Position numbers and translations under genes: made by a program | Assembly: GCA_017550405.1 (NCBI GenBank) | Contig: JAFZPH010000025.1 | Location: forward strand, 1 to 64,000 | Direction of reading: 5' to 3' | Length of the DNA stretch: 64,000 bases | From: Bacteroidales bacterium | Lineage (GTDB): Bacteria; Bacteroidota; Bacteroidia; Bacteroidales; P3 | Shown here: one piece after another, positions 1 to 9,990 of the stretch | How positions within the stretch are numbered: the first letter of the stretch is position 1 | How the letters are laid out: the number at the start of each line of letters is the position of its first letter | Notes under the pieces: generated by a model | The model's database searches: none | What the model saw: only the letters and a program-made list of their open reading frames with translations | Told to the model about the DNA's origin: nothing

Positions 1-97
1 AGGCAAATAATAAGCAGCCGAAAGCCTGTCAAAACCGGATGCAAAATGCGGAGGTGGTATGACATAAACCCTAATGACCGATTTGGGATGGAAGAAC
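1..97 (-). repeat. Dispersed intergenic repeat, copy 1 (cctaatgaccgatttggg family)
   Basis: This gene-free stretch at the window edge is a near-identical inverted copy of 26691-26775. Shared blocks include 'aagcagccgaaagcctgtca', 'ccggatgcaaaatgcgg' and a final 'ccgatttgggat'. The core cctaatgaccgatttgggat (70-89) recurs at 26771-26790 (inverted), 27176-27195 and, degenerate, near 26947 and 32725. I see no coding logic in it. The remainder of 98-196 shows nothing I recognise. Confidence 0.75.
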
Positions 98-196
98 AAC
101 GAGGAAACCAAGGGCGAAGGAGGCTCGGCCGAGATACGGACCGGCAAACAACCGCCTTGGCAGCTCTGTCGGCCGCCGTAACAGAGAGGTACCGGC

Positions 197-234
197 GGAA
201 AAAGGAAACAAGGCACCTGGAGTTGTGCCTTGCT
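197..234 (-). terminator. Probable intrinsic terminator after the arginine decarboxylase gene
   Basis: A 7-bp stem (AAGGCAC 210-216 with GTGCCTT 225-231) lies about 40 bp beyond the stop of the minus-strand decarboxylase gene. On that strand it is followed by a T-rich tract (ttgtttcctttttcc). Confidence 0.5.
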
Positions 235-270
235 TCGTGAAATATGTCTTGTATTACAGGATGGCGGAGG

Positions 271-1671
271 TCAATAGCCCAGAATCTTGAGCATGGATTT
301 GTGGCTCTGTTCCTTTGCAAACAGTTTGGTAATGTATTCGCCGTCCTCATCTTTGTCGATGATGATGTGCTTTGGCGCCGGGATGAGGCAGTGCTGAATG
401 CCGCCATACCCCCCGAGACTCTCCTGATAGGCACCGGTGTGGAAGAAACCGATATAGAGCGGGTCGTCTTTCTGCAGCTTGGGCAGGAAGATGGCGTTGG
501 CGTGCGAGTCGGCATTGTAGTAGTCTTCGCTGTCGCAGGTCAGTCCGCCAAGGAAGACACGCTGGTATTCGCAGTCCCAATGGTTGATGGGGAGCATGAT
601 AAAACGCTGGTTGATACCCCAGGTATCGGGGAGAGTGGTGATAAATGAGCTGTCGATCATGTACCACATCTCGCGGTCGTTCTGTTGCTTCTGGTCGAGA
701 ATGCTGTAGAGGGTGGCACCGCTCTCGCCAACGGTGAAGCTGCCAAACTCGGTGAAGATATTCGGCTCCTCAACCCCACGAATGGTGCAGATGTTCTTGA
801 TTTGGGCCAGCACCTCCTCGGCCATGTATTCATAGTCGTAGGTGGCGGCAAGCGATGTTTTGCAGGGGAAACCGCCACCGATGTTGAGCGAATCGAGTTC
901 GGGGCACACACGCTTGAGGTCGCAATAGACGTTGACGCATTTCGACAGTTCGTTCCAATAGTAAGCCGTGTCGCGGATGCCGGTGTTGATGAAGAAGTGG
1001 AGCATTTTGAAGACAAACTTCTTGTTTGGCTTGACCTTCTCCTCATAGAAGCTGACAATGTCGCTGTAGCGCATGCCGAGACGGGAGGTGTAGAAATCGA
1101 ACTTGGGTTCCTCCTCGGAGGCGATGCGTATACCGAGTTTCATAGGTTGCGATGGCGAGTCGAGAAGGGAGTCGAGCGTGTAGTATTCATGCTTGTTGTC
1201 AAGTATGGGTATGATATTGGAGAATCCGTCGGTGTGAAGCGAAACGATGTTTTCGATATATTGCTGGCGCTTGTAGCCGTTGCAGATGATGAAAATCTCC
1301 TTGTCGATAAGCTGCTGTGCATAGAGTTCCTGCACCAGATTGATGTCGAAAGCCGATGAAGTTTCGAGGTTGATATCGTTCTTCAAAGCCTCTTCGAGCA
1401 CAAAACTGAAGTGGCTCGACTTGGTGCAGTAGCAATAATTGTAGGTTCCGTTATAGTCGGTCTTGGCTATTGCGACATTGAACATACGTTTGGCGCGCTG
1501 TATCTGAGAGGTGATTTTGGGCAGATAAGTAATCTTGAGCGGAGTGCCGTATTGCTTGATCACCTCCATCAGAGGGATGTCGTGGAAGTAGAGTTCGCCA
1601 TCTTCTGTGCGGAACTCATCTTGGGGAAAATCGAAGGTCTGGTCGACCAAATCGTAGTATTTGTTTTTCAT
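271..1671 (-). CDS. speA: PLP-dependent arginine decarboxylase-like protein (fold type III)
   Basis: Predicted cytoplasmic group IV (alanine racemase fold) decarboxylase of basic amino acids, most likely converting arginine to agmatine for polyamine synthesis. The 466 residues match the short Bacteroidota arginine decarboxylases rather than the ~630-residue enterobacterial SpeA. Seen: the PLP-lysine segment YCTKSS (K84), a glycine-rich phosphate-binding loop IGGGFP (about 263-268), EFGSF (308-312) and the catalytic cysteine motif TCDSED (C379) typical of this decarboxylase superfamily. No signal peptide. A -7 promoter element lies 80 bp upstream. It is transcribed alone, with its own terminator. 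The substrate is inferred: related enzymes use diaminopimelate, carboxynorspermidine or ornithine, so the arginine call rests on overall family resemblance. Confidence 0.82.
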   Translation of the reverse strand: MKNKYYDLVDQTFDFPQDEFRTEDGELYFHDIPLMEVIKQYGTPLKITYLPKITSQIQRAKRMFNVAIAKTDYNGTYNYCYCTKSSHFSFVLEEALKNDINLETSSAFDINLVQELYAQQLIDKEIFIICNGYKRQQYIENIVSLHTDGFSNIIPILDNKHEYYTLDSLLDSPSQPMKLGIRIASEEEPKFDFYTSRLGMRYSDIVSFYEEKVKPNKKFVFKMLHFFINTGIRDTAYYWNELSKCVNVYCDLKRVCPELDSLNIGGGFPCKTSLAATYDYEYMAEEVLAQIKNICTIRGVEEPNIFTEFGSFTVGESGATLYSILDQKQQNDREMWYMIDSSFITTLPDTWGINQRFIMLPINHWDCEYQRVFLGGLTCDSEDYYNADSHANAIFLPKLQKDDPLYIGFFHTGAYQESLGGYGGIQHCLIPAPKHIIIDKDEDGEYITKLFAKEQSHKSMLKILGY

Positions 1672-1750
1672 CCGAGTGAGTTTGTTTTGTTGTTAATAAT
1701 ACCATCCAAGTGCATCGGATTGGCATTGGCACGCTTATCCAAATGCGCTG

Positions 1751-1784
1751 CAAAGGTACATATTTTTATCAATAAACAAACAAA
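1751..1784 (-). promoter_or_regulatory. Bacteroidota-type promoter of the arginine decarboxylase gene
   Basis: Reading the minus strand, TACCTTTG (1751-1758) fits the Bacteroidota -7 consensus TAnnTTTG. A TTTG (-33-like) lies at 1777-1780 with about 18 bp spacing. The start codon is 80 bp downstream. Confidence 0.65.
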
Positions 1785-1798
1785 ATAATCACAAAAAA

Positions 1799-1826
1799 AA
1801 TCAGCCGGACATTCATCCGGCTGATT
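1799..1826 (-). terminator. Intrinsic terminator of the C25 protease gene
   Basis: A near-perfect palindrome (AATCAGCCGGA / TCCGGCTGATT) starts about 20 bp past the stop codon of the minus-strand protease gene. On that strand it is followed by a run of eight T. Confidence 0.85.
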
Positions 1827-1846
1827 TGTAGCCATATAAATCGAAT

Positions 1847-4800
1847 TTATTTTATTATCAGTTTCTGCGTACTAACCGATTCGAGGGTTTCAACCTTTAT
1901 GAAATAGACACCTTCGGGCAAGTTTTGCAGAGGGAGTGTGAGCCGCGATGCATGCACATCGGAGTGCATGACTGTCTGCCCCATAAGATTGATGAGCCAC
2001 ACATGGCGGATATTGTCGGCTTGAACAGTGACGCTGTTTCTGGCAGGGTTGGGGAAGACAGAGACGGGAGTTGCCTCACCGGCCTGGCCGATACCAAGAA
2101 GGGTGATTTGGTCGGAGCCTTCGCAGCCGCCACGATAGCCTGTGACAGAATAGTGGCTGCCCTCCCCGGGACAGATGGCGATGCACTCGGCAGAGTCGCC
2201 GGTGCTCCATACATAGTTGCTGGCACCGGTGGCTTTGAGCAGGAGGCACTGTCCGAGGGCAGGCGTGCCGATAACTTCAATATGAACCTGCGGCTGAGGA
2301 GTCACAAGAAGCGAGAGATAAGTATTGACGAGGGTATCGGAATAGTAATATTGCCCAAGTTGGTCGGTGGGCAATTCTCCTAAGTTGCCGAATACGTAGC
2401 TGGAGCCTTGACAGACAGTGTCGATAAGGAACTGGATGGAATCGCCGACCATGGGAAGATGCACGTCGTCAATCCACACGCAGTCGCTGCCTTCGGATCC
2501 AAATTGGTCTTTCTTGTAGGAAAATGAAAATGTATGGGAACCTGCCGTTACGGGGACACTCACCCGAGTCCATTCCATCTGACCTGAAGCAGAGAAGATT
2601 TCGGCGCCATCGACATAGAAGTAGAAAAAGTCCCAGTTTTGCTCGCTTGAGACTTTGTAGGCGAAGGAAATACTGTCGTCGAACAAGGAAGTCCAGTTGA
2701 TGTTAAGGCGCGACTCGGAGCGGTTGGACAGATTTTCATAAGAGCGCAGACAGTAATTGCCGCGATAAGGATTGACATCCGTGATTACCCATGGGTAGCG
2801 GTTTGTGGACCAGCTGAATTTGGTGATTTCGCCTGATTCAAAGTCTTCGAGCAGACTAATCCCAGCCTGCAGATGGAAACGGTCAACCATAAACGTGTCG
2901 TTTCCGTCGGTAGCATTGAGCACGAACTGCAAAGGTGACACTGGCAACTCGGACGACATCGTGATGGGGAATGCCACTTCGGCGGATTGGCCAGGCTCCA
3001 ATGCCTGGACTATCTGCGGGGAAGGCTGCTCGGTCATGAAACCGAAAAGGTTGGGCAGCATAAGCGAAAGGGCTGGTGTTGCCTCACGGCCCTGGTTGAC
3101 AACGTGACAAGTGATGGTAGACGAAGAGTCGGACAACAGGTCGGACGAGGTCTCAACCCCTGCCAACACAAGGCGTGAAGAGGTGGTGCGGAGGCGGAAG
3201 TGCTTGGTAGAAGTGCCAGGACCATAATTAGTGACGGCAGTGAGGGAGATTGTGCTATTGTCGACATACTGTTCAGGGATATAGGTTAGCCAGAGACCAG
3301 AGAGCACATGCGTGTCGCCGGGGGCGATGGCATCAAAATGCGCTTCGGGCTGGGCGATGGTCAAACCCTCGTTGCTGGAAGAGAGGTTGATGAGACCAAG
3401 GGATGGATAGGCGTTTCCGACATTGACGATAGTGACATCGAAGGTGGTAGCCTGACCAGGGACCAGCTTGCCTTGGGAGGGTTGGATGTCGGTGACCATG
3501 ACATAGGGGCCACTGAAGACGACAAACGACACCTGCTGGAAGTAGGGTTTGTAATTCTGTGCCCATACAGCAAGCTCGTAATCGCCGACGGAGAAGTCGG
3601 CTGGGAGCTGCAAATCAGCATCGCCGTTCTCGTCGGCATAGGCAGCAGCTATGAGGGTGTTGGATTCGGGGTCGACCAAAGCGACATAGGCGTATGGCAC
3701 AGCGATGACGGGATAGTGTGATTCGGCAATGCTGGCGGGGCTCGTGGCAGTCACCTCCATATCGGCAGCAGTCGACAGCCAGGGCATGAGCGAGGGGTCG
3801 CCGAAGAGTTCGTATATTTCCCAGTAATAATGGGAATAGTTGGAACCAGCATCGTAGGATTCGACAGCAGCATTGCCTGCAGCGACCATGGCTCCTACCG
3901 TGTTATGCCAATCTGCAAACGCTTCACCGTGGGTGTGGAACAGGCGGTCGTACATACCGAGGTTCGCGGCATCGTAGGTGGTGTTCATTGTATTGCTGAT
4001 ATTGTTGCGGACACCCACTTCCCAGCAGAAATCATGCGGCCAGTAAGTGGAGTTCGTACCACCGATATAGGCGGCGGCACCGGCATTGCCTTCTCGGCGC
4101 AACAGGGCCTCGCCAAGACAGGCATCATAGGTGGTAGTGTTGAACTTGCCCGACAGGCAGCAGTTGCCAATCATGAGGGAGGGACGGTTGAGGTTGGTCA
4201 TCTGCGAGGCGTGTTCAGCCGAGAAATTGGGCTGAGACCAGCTGTCGTCGAATCCATGGGCACTGTAGTTGACCAACCCACAGCCTTCGCTGTACATACG
4301 GATGAGGACATTGGCCGTGGACGAAGGCTGGCTGCTACCCGTGACGGTAACACCTGTGGGGGAAAAAGAGACATTGTTCTTATAGTAACGTACATCGGTA
4401 AAGCCGTTGCCTGAATTGACATAGGTGCTGGCAGCATAATCCATGGCCGGGTCGGCATAGCGGTAAGCATTGTCGGTAGTATAGCCTTGATCCACACCTG
4501 CTATGAGGATTGCCGTGCGCAGATAGCTGTCGTCGGGGAAGGCATAACTCTCGTAGAAGATGGTTTTCTCGGTTTGGGGAAGGAGTTCGGCCACTGTGCG
4601 GGCGGAGAAACGACCATAATAGCAGTCGGGGATATGGTCACCTTCGGTCCAAGTGGCATAGTATAGGTCTGTCACATGGTCGTTGGCGGGGCGATAACAA
4701 CGAGAAGAGAATGCAGGAATCTGAGCATGGTCGCCCACTAACAACAGATAGGTGGGGGCAGGAAGCTCGGGTGTGGCATTGGTATAAAACCCTTTAATGT

Positions 4801-5626
4801 ATTGGGCGATGGCCATGGCCGTAGAACCCACTCCAGGGTCGTCGGTGTAGACCTCGGTAACGATAAATCCTTGACGCTTCTTCCAGTTGACAAAGGAGTC
4901 GAGCTGCCCACGGAAACTCTGATGTGAGACAATAAGGTAATGCAGCGGAGCTTCGAGACAGACCTCTTTGGCCGCCGGGAAACTGTTGACAATACGCTGG
5001 CCCCAATTGAAGTTGGGGGAATGGTAGAGGGTGTGCAACCGCTGTGTAGCTGCAATGTCGGCATTTTTATAGGTGATGGTAACCGTCATGGAGGTGATCT
5101 GCTGCAGCTCGCCTGTAACGGGGTTGTAGGCCAGCGGCGAGATACGCAGCAAGGCCAACCGGCGGTCGCGGGCTATTCCAACGATGTCGACCCATGCTGC
5201 AGGGTGACGATAGAAAGTGTCGGTGGCATAGAGCAGGCTGTCGAATGCCAAAGGCTTCTCGCCCATATCGGACTTCGACGGGGCGGGCTGTACAGGCTCC
5301 AGAAGGTTATCACATACCCCCATGCCGGAGAGCCGGACGTCCGTCACTTTCACATTGACCTCGGCACCCACGGGTATCTCGATGTACTCGGAGATGATGG
5401 GAAGGTTTGGGGCACCTATCTGAACCGAGGGAGAGGCCCCGGCGATGGTGGCAACAGTGAAGATGTTACCTTGTATTGTATGCGTTTCCAAGCTCACCTG
5501 TGGACAGCGGAACTCAAAACGGGTTGAGGAATAATCGCTTTGCAGGGAGATGAGAGACTGCGCTGAAACGCGCCCGGAGCACAAGGCAACAAGCACGAGC
5601 AAAACTAATAAGATATGTCTTTTCAT
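1847..5626 (-). CDS. Gingipain-type C25 cysteine protease with T9SS sorting domain
   Basis: Secreted cysteine endopeptidase of family C25. Residues 1-23 form a signal peptide ending in VSAQ. Residues about 25-215 resemble the gingipain propeptide (PNLPIISEYIEIPVG). The catalytic domain spans about 225-620, with the histidine in NYSAHGF (H457) and the nucleophile in GNCCLSGKF (most likely C490, three residues before the conserved G-x-F). Several Ig/beta-sandwich segments follow to about 1100. The last ~70 residues are a T9SS type A domain (FPNPARNSV ... EGVYFIKVE ... KLIIK), so the protein should cross the outer membrane and be anchored or released. At 1259 residues it is within the range of large C25 proteins. 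Cleavage specificity (Arg, Lys or other) cannot be read from the sequence. It stands alone with its own terminator; no T9SS machinery genes are in the window. Confidence 0.93.
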   Translation of the reverse strand: MKRHILLVLLVLVALCSGRVSAQSLISLQSDYSSTRFEFRCPQVSLETHTIQGNIFTVATIAGASPSVQIGAPNLPIISEYIEIPVGAEVNVKVTDVRLSGMGVCDNLLEPVQPAPSKSDMGEKPLAFDSLLYATDTFYRHPAAWVDIVGIARDRRLALLRISPLAYNPVTGELQQITSMTVTITYKNADIAATQRLHTLYHSPNFNWGQRIVNSFPAAKEVCLEAPLHYLIVSHQSFRGQLDSFVNWKKRQGFIVTEVYTDDPGVGSTAMAIAQYIKGFYTNATPELPAPTYLLLVGDHAQIPAFSSRCYRPANDHVTDLYYATWTEGDHIPDCYYGRFSARTVAELLPQTEKTIFYESYAFPDDSYLRTAILIAGVDQGYTTDNAYRYADPAMDYAASTYVNSGNGFTDVRYYKNNVSFSPTGVTVTGSSQPSSTANVLIRMYSEGCGLVNYSAHGFDDSWSQPNFSAEHASQMTNLNRPSLMIGNCCLSGKFNTTTYDACLGEALLRREGNAGAAAYIGGTNSTYWPHDFCWEVGVRNNISNTMNTTYDAANLGMYDRLFHTHGEAFADWHNTVGAMVAAGNAAVESYDAGSNYSHYYWEIYELFGDPSLMPWLSTAADMEVTATSPASIAESHYPVIAVPYAYVALVDPESNTLIAAAYADENGDADLQLPADFSVGDYELAVWAQNYKPYFQQVSFVVFSGPYVMVTDIQPSQGKLVPGQATTFDVTIVNVGNAYPSLGLINLSSSNEGLTIAQPEAHFDAIAPGDTHVLSGLWLTYIPEQYVDNSTISLTAVTNYGPGTSTKHFRLRTTSSRLVLAGVETSSDLLSDSSSTITCHVVNQGREATPALSLMLPNLFGFMTEQPSPQIVQALEPGQSAEVAFPITMSSELPVSPLQFVLNATDGNDTFMVDRFHLQAGISLLEDFESGEITKFSWSTNRYPWVITDVNPYRGNYCLRSYENLSNRSESRLNINWTSLFDDSISFAYKVSSEQNWDFFYFYVDGAEIFSASGQMEWTRVSVPVTAGSHTFSFSYKKDQFGSEGSDCVWIDDVHLPMVGDSIQFLIDTVCQGSSYVFGNLGELPTDQLGQYYYSDTLVNTYLSLLVTPQPQVHIEVIGTPALGQCLLLKATGASNYVWSTGDSAECIAICPGEGSHYSVTGYRGGCEGSDQITLLGIGQAGEATPVSVFPNPARNSVTVQADNIRHVWLINLMGQTVMHSDVHASRLTLPLQNLPEGVYFIKVETLESVSTQKLIIK

Positions 5627-5648
5627 TGTTTAATGGATATTATCGTAA

Positions 5649-6332
5649 CTAATTAATTTCTTGAAACATATTCTGCCACGGCTGAGGAGCAGTGACAACG
5701 ACGGGTTGGTGCCGGACCGGGTGGTCGAATGACACACGATAGGCATGGAGGGCAATGCTGCCGTCGGGATTGGAACGCGGGGCACCATATTTCAGGTCGC
5801 CTTTGACAGGACACCCCATGTGGGCAAGTTGGCAGCGGATTTGATGATGGCGGCCGGTATGCAGCTCAATCTCGAGCAAGTGATACCCACCTTTGGAGGT
5901 GGCAAGCAGACGATAGTCGAGTGAAGCGAGCTTGGCTTCGGGGTTGGAGCTATCGGCAGTGATGAAGCTCTTGTTGAGCTTGGCATTACGCACAATGTAG
6001 TCCTCGAGATGGCCTTGTGGAGCAGGAGGCATGTGGGTGACCACTGCCCTGTATATCTTCTGGAAATCGCGCTCCTTGACCATCTGATTCATGCGTGAGA
6101 GCGCTTTGCTGGTTTTGGCAAAAAGGACCACCCCACTCACCGGCCGGTCGAGCCGATGGATGACGCCACAGAACACATTGCCGGGCTTGGCATCACGCTC
6201 TTTGATATAGGCTTTGAGGAGGTCGGCCATGCAGGTATCGCCGGTGATGTCGGCTTGGACTATCTGCCCTGGCTGTTTGTTGACAGCTATCAGGTGGTTG
6301 TCCTCGTATAATATCTGGTCGGCGATGTCCAT
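5649..6332 (-). CDS. RluA-family pseudouridine synthase
   Basis: Cytoplasmic enzyme that isomerises specific uridines in rRNA or tRNA to pseudouridine. The signature HRLDRPVSG (59-67) carries the catalytic aspartate D62. The lysine/arginine-rich RNA-binding segment HTGRHHQIRCQLAHMGCPVKGD lies near the C-terminus. At 227 residues it lacks an N-terminal S4 domain, so it belongs with the short RluA/TruC-like members. It lies last in a minus-strand run below psd (13-bp gap) and may share its transcript. The exact RNA target cannot be assigned. Confidence 0.9.
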   Translation of the reverse strand: MDIADQILYEDNHLIAVNKQPGQIVQADITGDTCMADLLKAYIKERDAKPGNVFCGVIHRLDRPVSGVVLFAKTSKALSRMNQMVKERDFQKIYRAVVTHMPPAPQGHLEDYIVRNAKLNKSFITADSSNPEAKLASLDYRLLATSKGGYHLLEIELHTGRHHQIRCQLAHMGCPVKGDLKYGAPRSNPDGSIALHAYRVSFDHPVRHQPVVVTAPQPWQNMFQEIN

Positions 6333-6345
6333 TTGCTAGGGGATG

Positions 6346-7050
6346 TTAGCTGTTTTCGACAGGCTCCGGACGAGGTTGCTCTTCCGGCTGGGGTACGATG
6401 GTACAAATGGGCGAGATGGCGTTGCGCACAGTGTCCTGCACGTCGACGTCGATGAGGAAATGCTTGGGGACGAAGATGTCGACACGCGAGCCGAACTTGA
6501 TAAAGCCCATCTCCTGGTTCTGTTTCACCTGCTCGCCTTCGCGGGCATAGCAGACAATACGTCGAGCCATGGTGCCGGCCACCTGACGGAGGACAATCTT
6601 CTGTCCGTCGGGCAGGCGGAGTCCCACTGTGGTACGTTCGTTGAGGTCGCTGGACTTGGGATAGGAGGCCACGAAATAATTACCTCGATGATACTTATAA
6701 TATTCAATGGTGCCATCGCAAGGATAGCGGTTGACATGGACGTCGGTGCCATACATGAAGACACTAATCTGGATGCACTCGCCTTTGATATACTCTTTCT
6801 CTTCCACCTCCTCGATGGTCACAATCGTGCCGTCGGCAGGAGAGATAAGTCGCTGGGCATCGTCGGTGAAGACCCGTCGCGGGATACGGAAGAAAAGGGC
6901 AACCGCCACCCAAAGTGCAAAGAGGATGGCGATAAAAAGGCCATGAAAGAATGTCCAATGGTGGACAAAGAATATCATGGCAGTGAAGATGACCATCACT
7001 ATAGCGAAAGTCACCCCGATAAGTTTGCGTCCTTCTTTATGAATATACAT
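6346..7050 (-). CDS. psd: Phosphatidylserine decarboxylase proenzyme
   Basis: Makes phosphatidylethanolamine from phosphatidylserine at the inner membrane. It is the short, archaeal-type (PSD-A) form: 234 residues with two N-terminal hydrophobic segments (about 10-30 and 35-55) and a soluble core. The proenzyme should cleave itself inside FGSR (186-189), where S188 would become the pyruvoyl group. SPADG (70-74) and DVHVNR (103-108) are conserved family segments. cdsA lies 25 bp upstream, so CDP-diacylglycerol synthesis and its use for PE are physically linked. The processing motif is FGS rather than the LGST of E. coli, which is normal for this subfamily. Confidence 0.93.
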   Translation of the reverse strand: MYIHKEGRKLIGVTFAIVMVIFTAMIFFVHHWTFFHGLFIAILFALWVAVALFFRIPRRVFTDDAQRLISPADGTIVTIEEVEEKEYIKGECIQISVFMYGTDVHVNRYPCDGTIEYYKYHRGNYFVASYPKSSDLNERTTVGLRLPDGQKIVLRQVAGTMARRIVCYAREGEQVKQNQEMGFIKFGSRVDIFVPKHFLIDVDVQDTVRNAISPICTIVPQPEEQPRPEPVENS

Positions 7051-7075
7051 GGGTTTATGATTAAAGAATTACAAC

Positions 7076-7912
7076 TTAGTGAACCATGAGGTAACAATAG
7101 GCGGTGGCCACGGGGAGAATGAAAAGGAGGCTGTCGAACCGGTCGAGGAAACCTCCGTGACCCGGCATGATGTTGCCGGAGTCTTTCAACTCCACCGACC
7201 GTTTGAGCATGGACTCGACCAGGTCGCCCAGTGTACCGATAATACTACATACAAGTCCCAGAACCAACCAATCGTACCACACAAGATGAGTCTTAAACAG
7301 TGGGCCAATGAACAGACCTGCTGCCACTGCTGCGGCCACACCGATGGCTGTTCCTTCCCACGTCTTTCCTGGTGAATGGCGAGGCCACATCTTGTGCCTG
7401 CCCACCAACGAGCCTCCCATGTAGGCAAACGAGTCGTTCACCCACACCATGATAATACACATCACCAGCACATTCATCGAATAGTGCAGGTAGGGCATCA
7501 TGGAGAGCGGAGTGGCGGCATAAAGCAATGGGAGCAACGTGTGCAGCACGTCGGCAAAGGGGTTTTCCGTCTTGCGCCATAGCTGGACAGCAAGAGTGAT
7601 TACCAACGACAACTGCAGTATCCAACCCAAGACATCCACTCCAAAAACAGGACCATCATACAACTGGATACCAGCCCACACCATAATCGTAATAGTGCTG
7701 AACGCGTAGCCCAAGGGCTTTATCGGATGTGCCCCATGCTTCTCGGCAATACGATAATACTCAAATGTACAGCCTAACGCCACAAACAGGGCGAAAGCCG
7801 ACAGAATGACAATACCCCACGTCTCCCCTACCAGACGGCCACTATAGATGGAGCCGAGGAAAAGCAAGGCATAGACCGTTGCGCTAGCTGTACGTATCCA
7901 GAATGTCTTCAT
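7076..7912 (-). CDS. cdsA: Phosphatidate cytidylyltransferase
   Basis: Integral inner-membrane enzyme producing CDP-diacylglycerol from phosphatidic acid and CTP, the entry point to all phospholipid head groups. Seen: 278 residues, about eight hydrophobic segments, and the C-terminal CdsA signature: LGDLVES near residue 232, KRSVELKDSG, then GHGGFLDRFDS with its metal-binding Asp. Its start codon overlaps the ftsH stop (ATGA), so the two are translationally coupled. Order ftsH-cdsA-psd is common in Bacteroidota. Confidence 0.95.
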   Translation of the reverse strand: MKTFWIRTASATVYALLFLGSIYSGRLVGETWGIVILSAFALFVALGCTFEYYRIAEKHGAHPIKPLGYAFSTITIMVWAGIQLYDGPVFGVDVLGWILQLSLVITLAVQLWRKTENPFADVLHTLLPLLYAATPLSMMPYLHYSMNVLVMCIIMVWVNDSFAYMGGSLVGRHKMWPRHSPGKTWEGTAIGVAAAVAAGLFIGPLFKTHLVWYDWLVLGLVCSIIGTLGDLVESMLKRSVELKDSGNIMPGHGGFLDRFDSLLFILPVATAYCYLMVH

Positions 7913-9981
7913 GCTTCAATATCATTAGTTGTTTCTGTGTTCTCGTCGGTATCGTGGCCTGTCTGACTCTCAAGCAGAGCATTCTCCGCTTTTTTATCTT
8001 CCAATTGCTTCTGTGCTTCGAGATCGGCAACACGCGGGCCATAGATACGTTCCAAATCGTCGCGGAAGAGCACCTCTTTTTCATACAACTGGCCAGCCAG
8101 CTCGTCCAACTGGGCACGGTGCGACACGATAATCTCCTTCGCACGGGCGTAAGCTTCCTCTACAATGCGGTTCACCTCCGAGTCGATCACTTCGGCGGTC
8201 TTGTCGCTGAAAGGCTTGGTAAAGCCATAGTCGGTCTGACCCGACGAGTCGTAGAAACTGATGTTTCCAATTCGGGGGCTCATACCATAGTACACTACCA
8301 TCGACTGGGCCATCTTCGTGGCACGTTCCATGTCGTTCAAGGCACCGGTACCCACTTCACCAAATACCACATCCTCGGCGGCACGTCCAGCCATGAGGCT
8401 GGTCATCTCGTCGAACATCTGTGCATAGGTGGTCAGATGTCGCTCGTCGGGCAGATACCACGCCGCCCCGAGCGAGTTGCCGCGTGGAACGATGGTCACC
8501 TTAATCAGCGGATTGGCCCAACGCAGGAGCCAGCTTACCGAAGCGTGTCCGCTTTCGTGGTACGATACCACCCTCTTCTCATGCTCTGTGAGCACCTTGG
8601 TTCTTTTCTCCAAACCGCCAACGATGCGGTCAATGGCATCGAGGAAATCCTGACGGCCTATCAGACTCTTACCCTTGCGGGCGGCACAAAGCGCCGCCTC
8701 GTTGCACACGTTGGCAATATCGGCTCCCGAGAAACCCGGTGTCTGCTTAGCAAGGAAATCGCGGTCAATACGGTCTTCGCTTGCTGCATCCTCATTCAGC
8801 TTCAGCGGACGCATGTGTACGTCGAAGATGGCTTTTCGCTCCTCAAGGTCGGGGAGTTCGACATAGATCTGCCTGTCGAAACGTCCGGCACGCAGGAGGG
8901 CTTTGTCCAGCACATCTGCACGGTTGGTGGCGGCAAGCACGATGACATTCGTACCACTGCTGAAACCATCCATCTCGGTAAGCAGCTGGTTAAGGGTATT
9001 CTCGCGTTCGTCGTTGGCGTTGCTCAACCCGGCATGGCCGCGCGCACGTCCTACTGCATCAATCTCGTCGATAAAGATAATACAGGGTGCCTTCTTCTTG
9101 GCCTCCTCGAAAAGGTCTCTCACACGCGAAGCTCCCACACCCACAAACATCTCGACAAAATCTGAACCAGACATAGAGAAGAAGGGTACATTGGCCTCAC
9201 CAGCCACAGCCTTAGCCAGTAGTGTCTTACCCGTGCCTGGAGGCCCAACCAGCAACACGCCCTTGGGAATCTTGCCTCCCAAATCGGTATACTTTTTCGG
9301 GTTCTTCAGGAAGTCAACCACTTCCATCACCTCTTCCTTGGCGCCGGCCAGTCCGGCCACATCCTTGAAGGTGATATTCGTGGGGGTCTTCCCGTCGTAG
9401 ACTTTCGCTTTGCTCTTCCCCACGCCGAAGATGCCGCCTCCGCCGCCCATCTGGCGTTGGGAGATGCGGCTCATAATCACGAAGAAGAGAATCAAGATTA
9501 AGAAAGGACCGAAGATTACCAAGATGTCACGCCACGGACTTGTACGTTCCTCGGGGGTAAGGTCCACTCGCTCGCCTGTCCGTTCCTCTACGCTCTCCAA
9601 GTCTTTCTCAAAGTTCTCAAACGTGACAAAATCGTACTTATAGTAATTACTCTCAGGCACATCCTTCCCCAACATATTGCGTCCCACCAAGTCATTGTAC
9701 ATCGTGTCGCTTTTCAATGCTGAAGACTTGATATACACCTCGGCGTACTTCTGGTTCACGATGACTATCTTAGAATAGTCGTGCCGCTCCAGAATGGTTT
9801 CAAGCTTCGCCCATTTGATTGAACGCGGGGAGCCACTGCCATCCTGTTGCAACAGCATGGTGCCCAGTGTGAGAATGATGATGCCATATATGACAAACAT
9901 CACCCAGTTGCGCTTGCGACCACCCTTGTTGTTGCCAGGAAAGCCTTGTCCGGGATTCTGTTTATTATTTTGTTCTGCCAT
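7909..9981 (-). CDS. ftsH: ATP-dependent zinc metalloprotease FtsH
   Basis: Membrane-anchored AAA+ protease that extracts and degrades misfolded or regulatory membrane proteins. Domain order: cytoplasmic N-tail rich in Asn/Gly (1-24), TM1 (about 25-45), periplasmic domain (about 46-152), TM2 (153-171), AAA+ module with Walker A GPPGTGKT (246-253), Walker B FIDEID (303-308) and the second region of homology around R366-R369, then the M41 peptidase with HESGH (475-479). The last ~60 residues are charged coiled coil. Length 690 is normal for the phylum. It lies between rsfS (9-bp gap) and cdsA (4-bp overlap), so expression is coupled to phospholipid synthesis genes, fitting FtsH's known role in lipid balance in E. 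coli. Confidence 0.97.
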   Translation of the reverse strand: MAEQNNKQNPGQGFPGNNKGGRKRNWVMFVIYGIIILTLGTMLLQQDGSGSPRSIKWAKLETILERHDYSKIVIVNQKYAEVYIKSSALKSDTMYNDLVGRNMLGKDVPESNYYKYDFVTFENFEKDLESVEERTGERVDLTPEERTSPWRDILVIFGPFLILILFFVIMSRISQRQMGGGGGIFGVGKSKAKVYDGKTPTNITFKDVAGLAGAKEEVMEVVDFLKNPKKYTDLGGKIPKGVLLVGPPGTGKTLLAKAVAGEANVPFFSMSGSDFVEMFVGVGASRVRDLFEEAKKKAPCIIFIDEIDAVGRARGHAGLSNANDERENTLNQLLTEMDGFSSGTNVIVLAATNRADVLDKALLRAGRFDRQIYVELPDLEERKAIFDVHMRPLKLNEDAASEDRIDRDFLAKQTPGFSGADIANVCNEAALCAARKGKSLIGRQDFLDAIDRIVGGLEKRTKVLTEHEKRVVSYHESGHASVSWLLRWANPLIKVTIVPRGNSLGAAWYLPDERHLTTYAQMFDEMTSLMAGRAAEDVVFGEVGTGALNDMERATKMAQSMVVYYGMSPRIGNISFYDSSGQTDYGFTKPFSDKTAEVIDSEVNRIVEEAYARAKEIIVSHRAQLDELAGQLYEKEVLFRDDLERIYGPRVADLEAQKQLEDKKAENALLESQTGHDTDENTETTNDIEA

Positions 9982-9990
9982 TATACTTTT

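Noticed and set aside
46..240. 64-residue frame at the window start
   Set aside because: It runs through a dispersed repeat and a terminator and has no domain, promoter or conserved feature.
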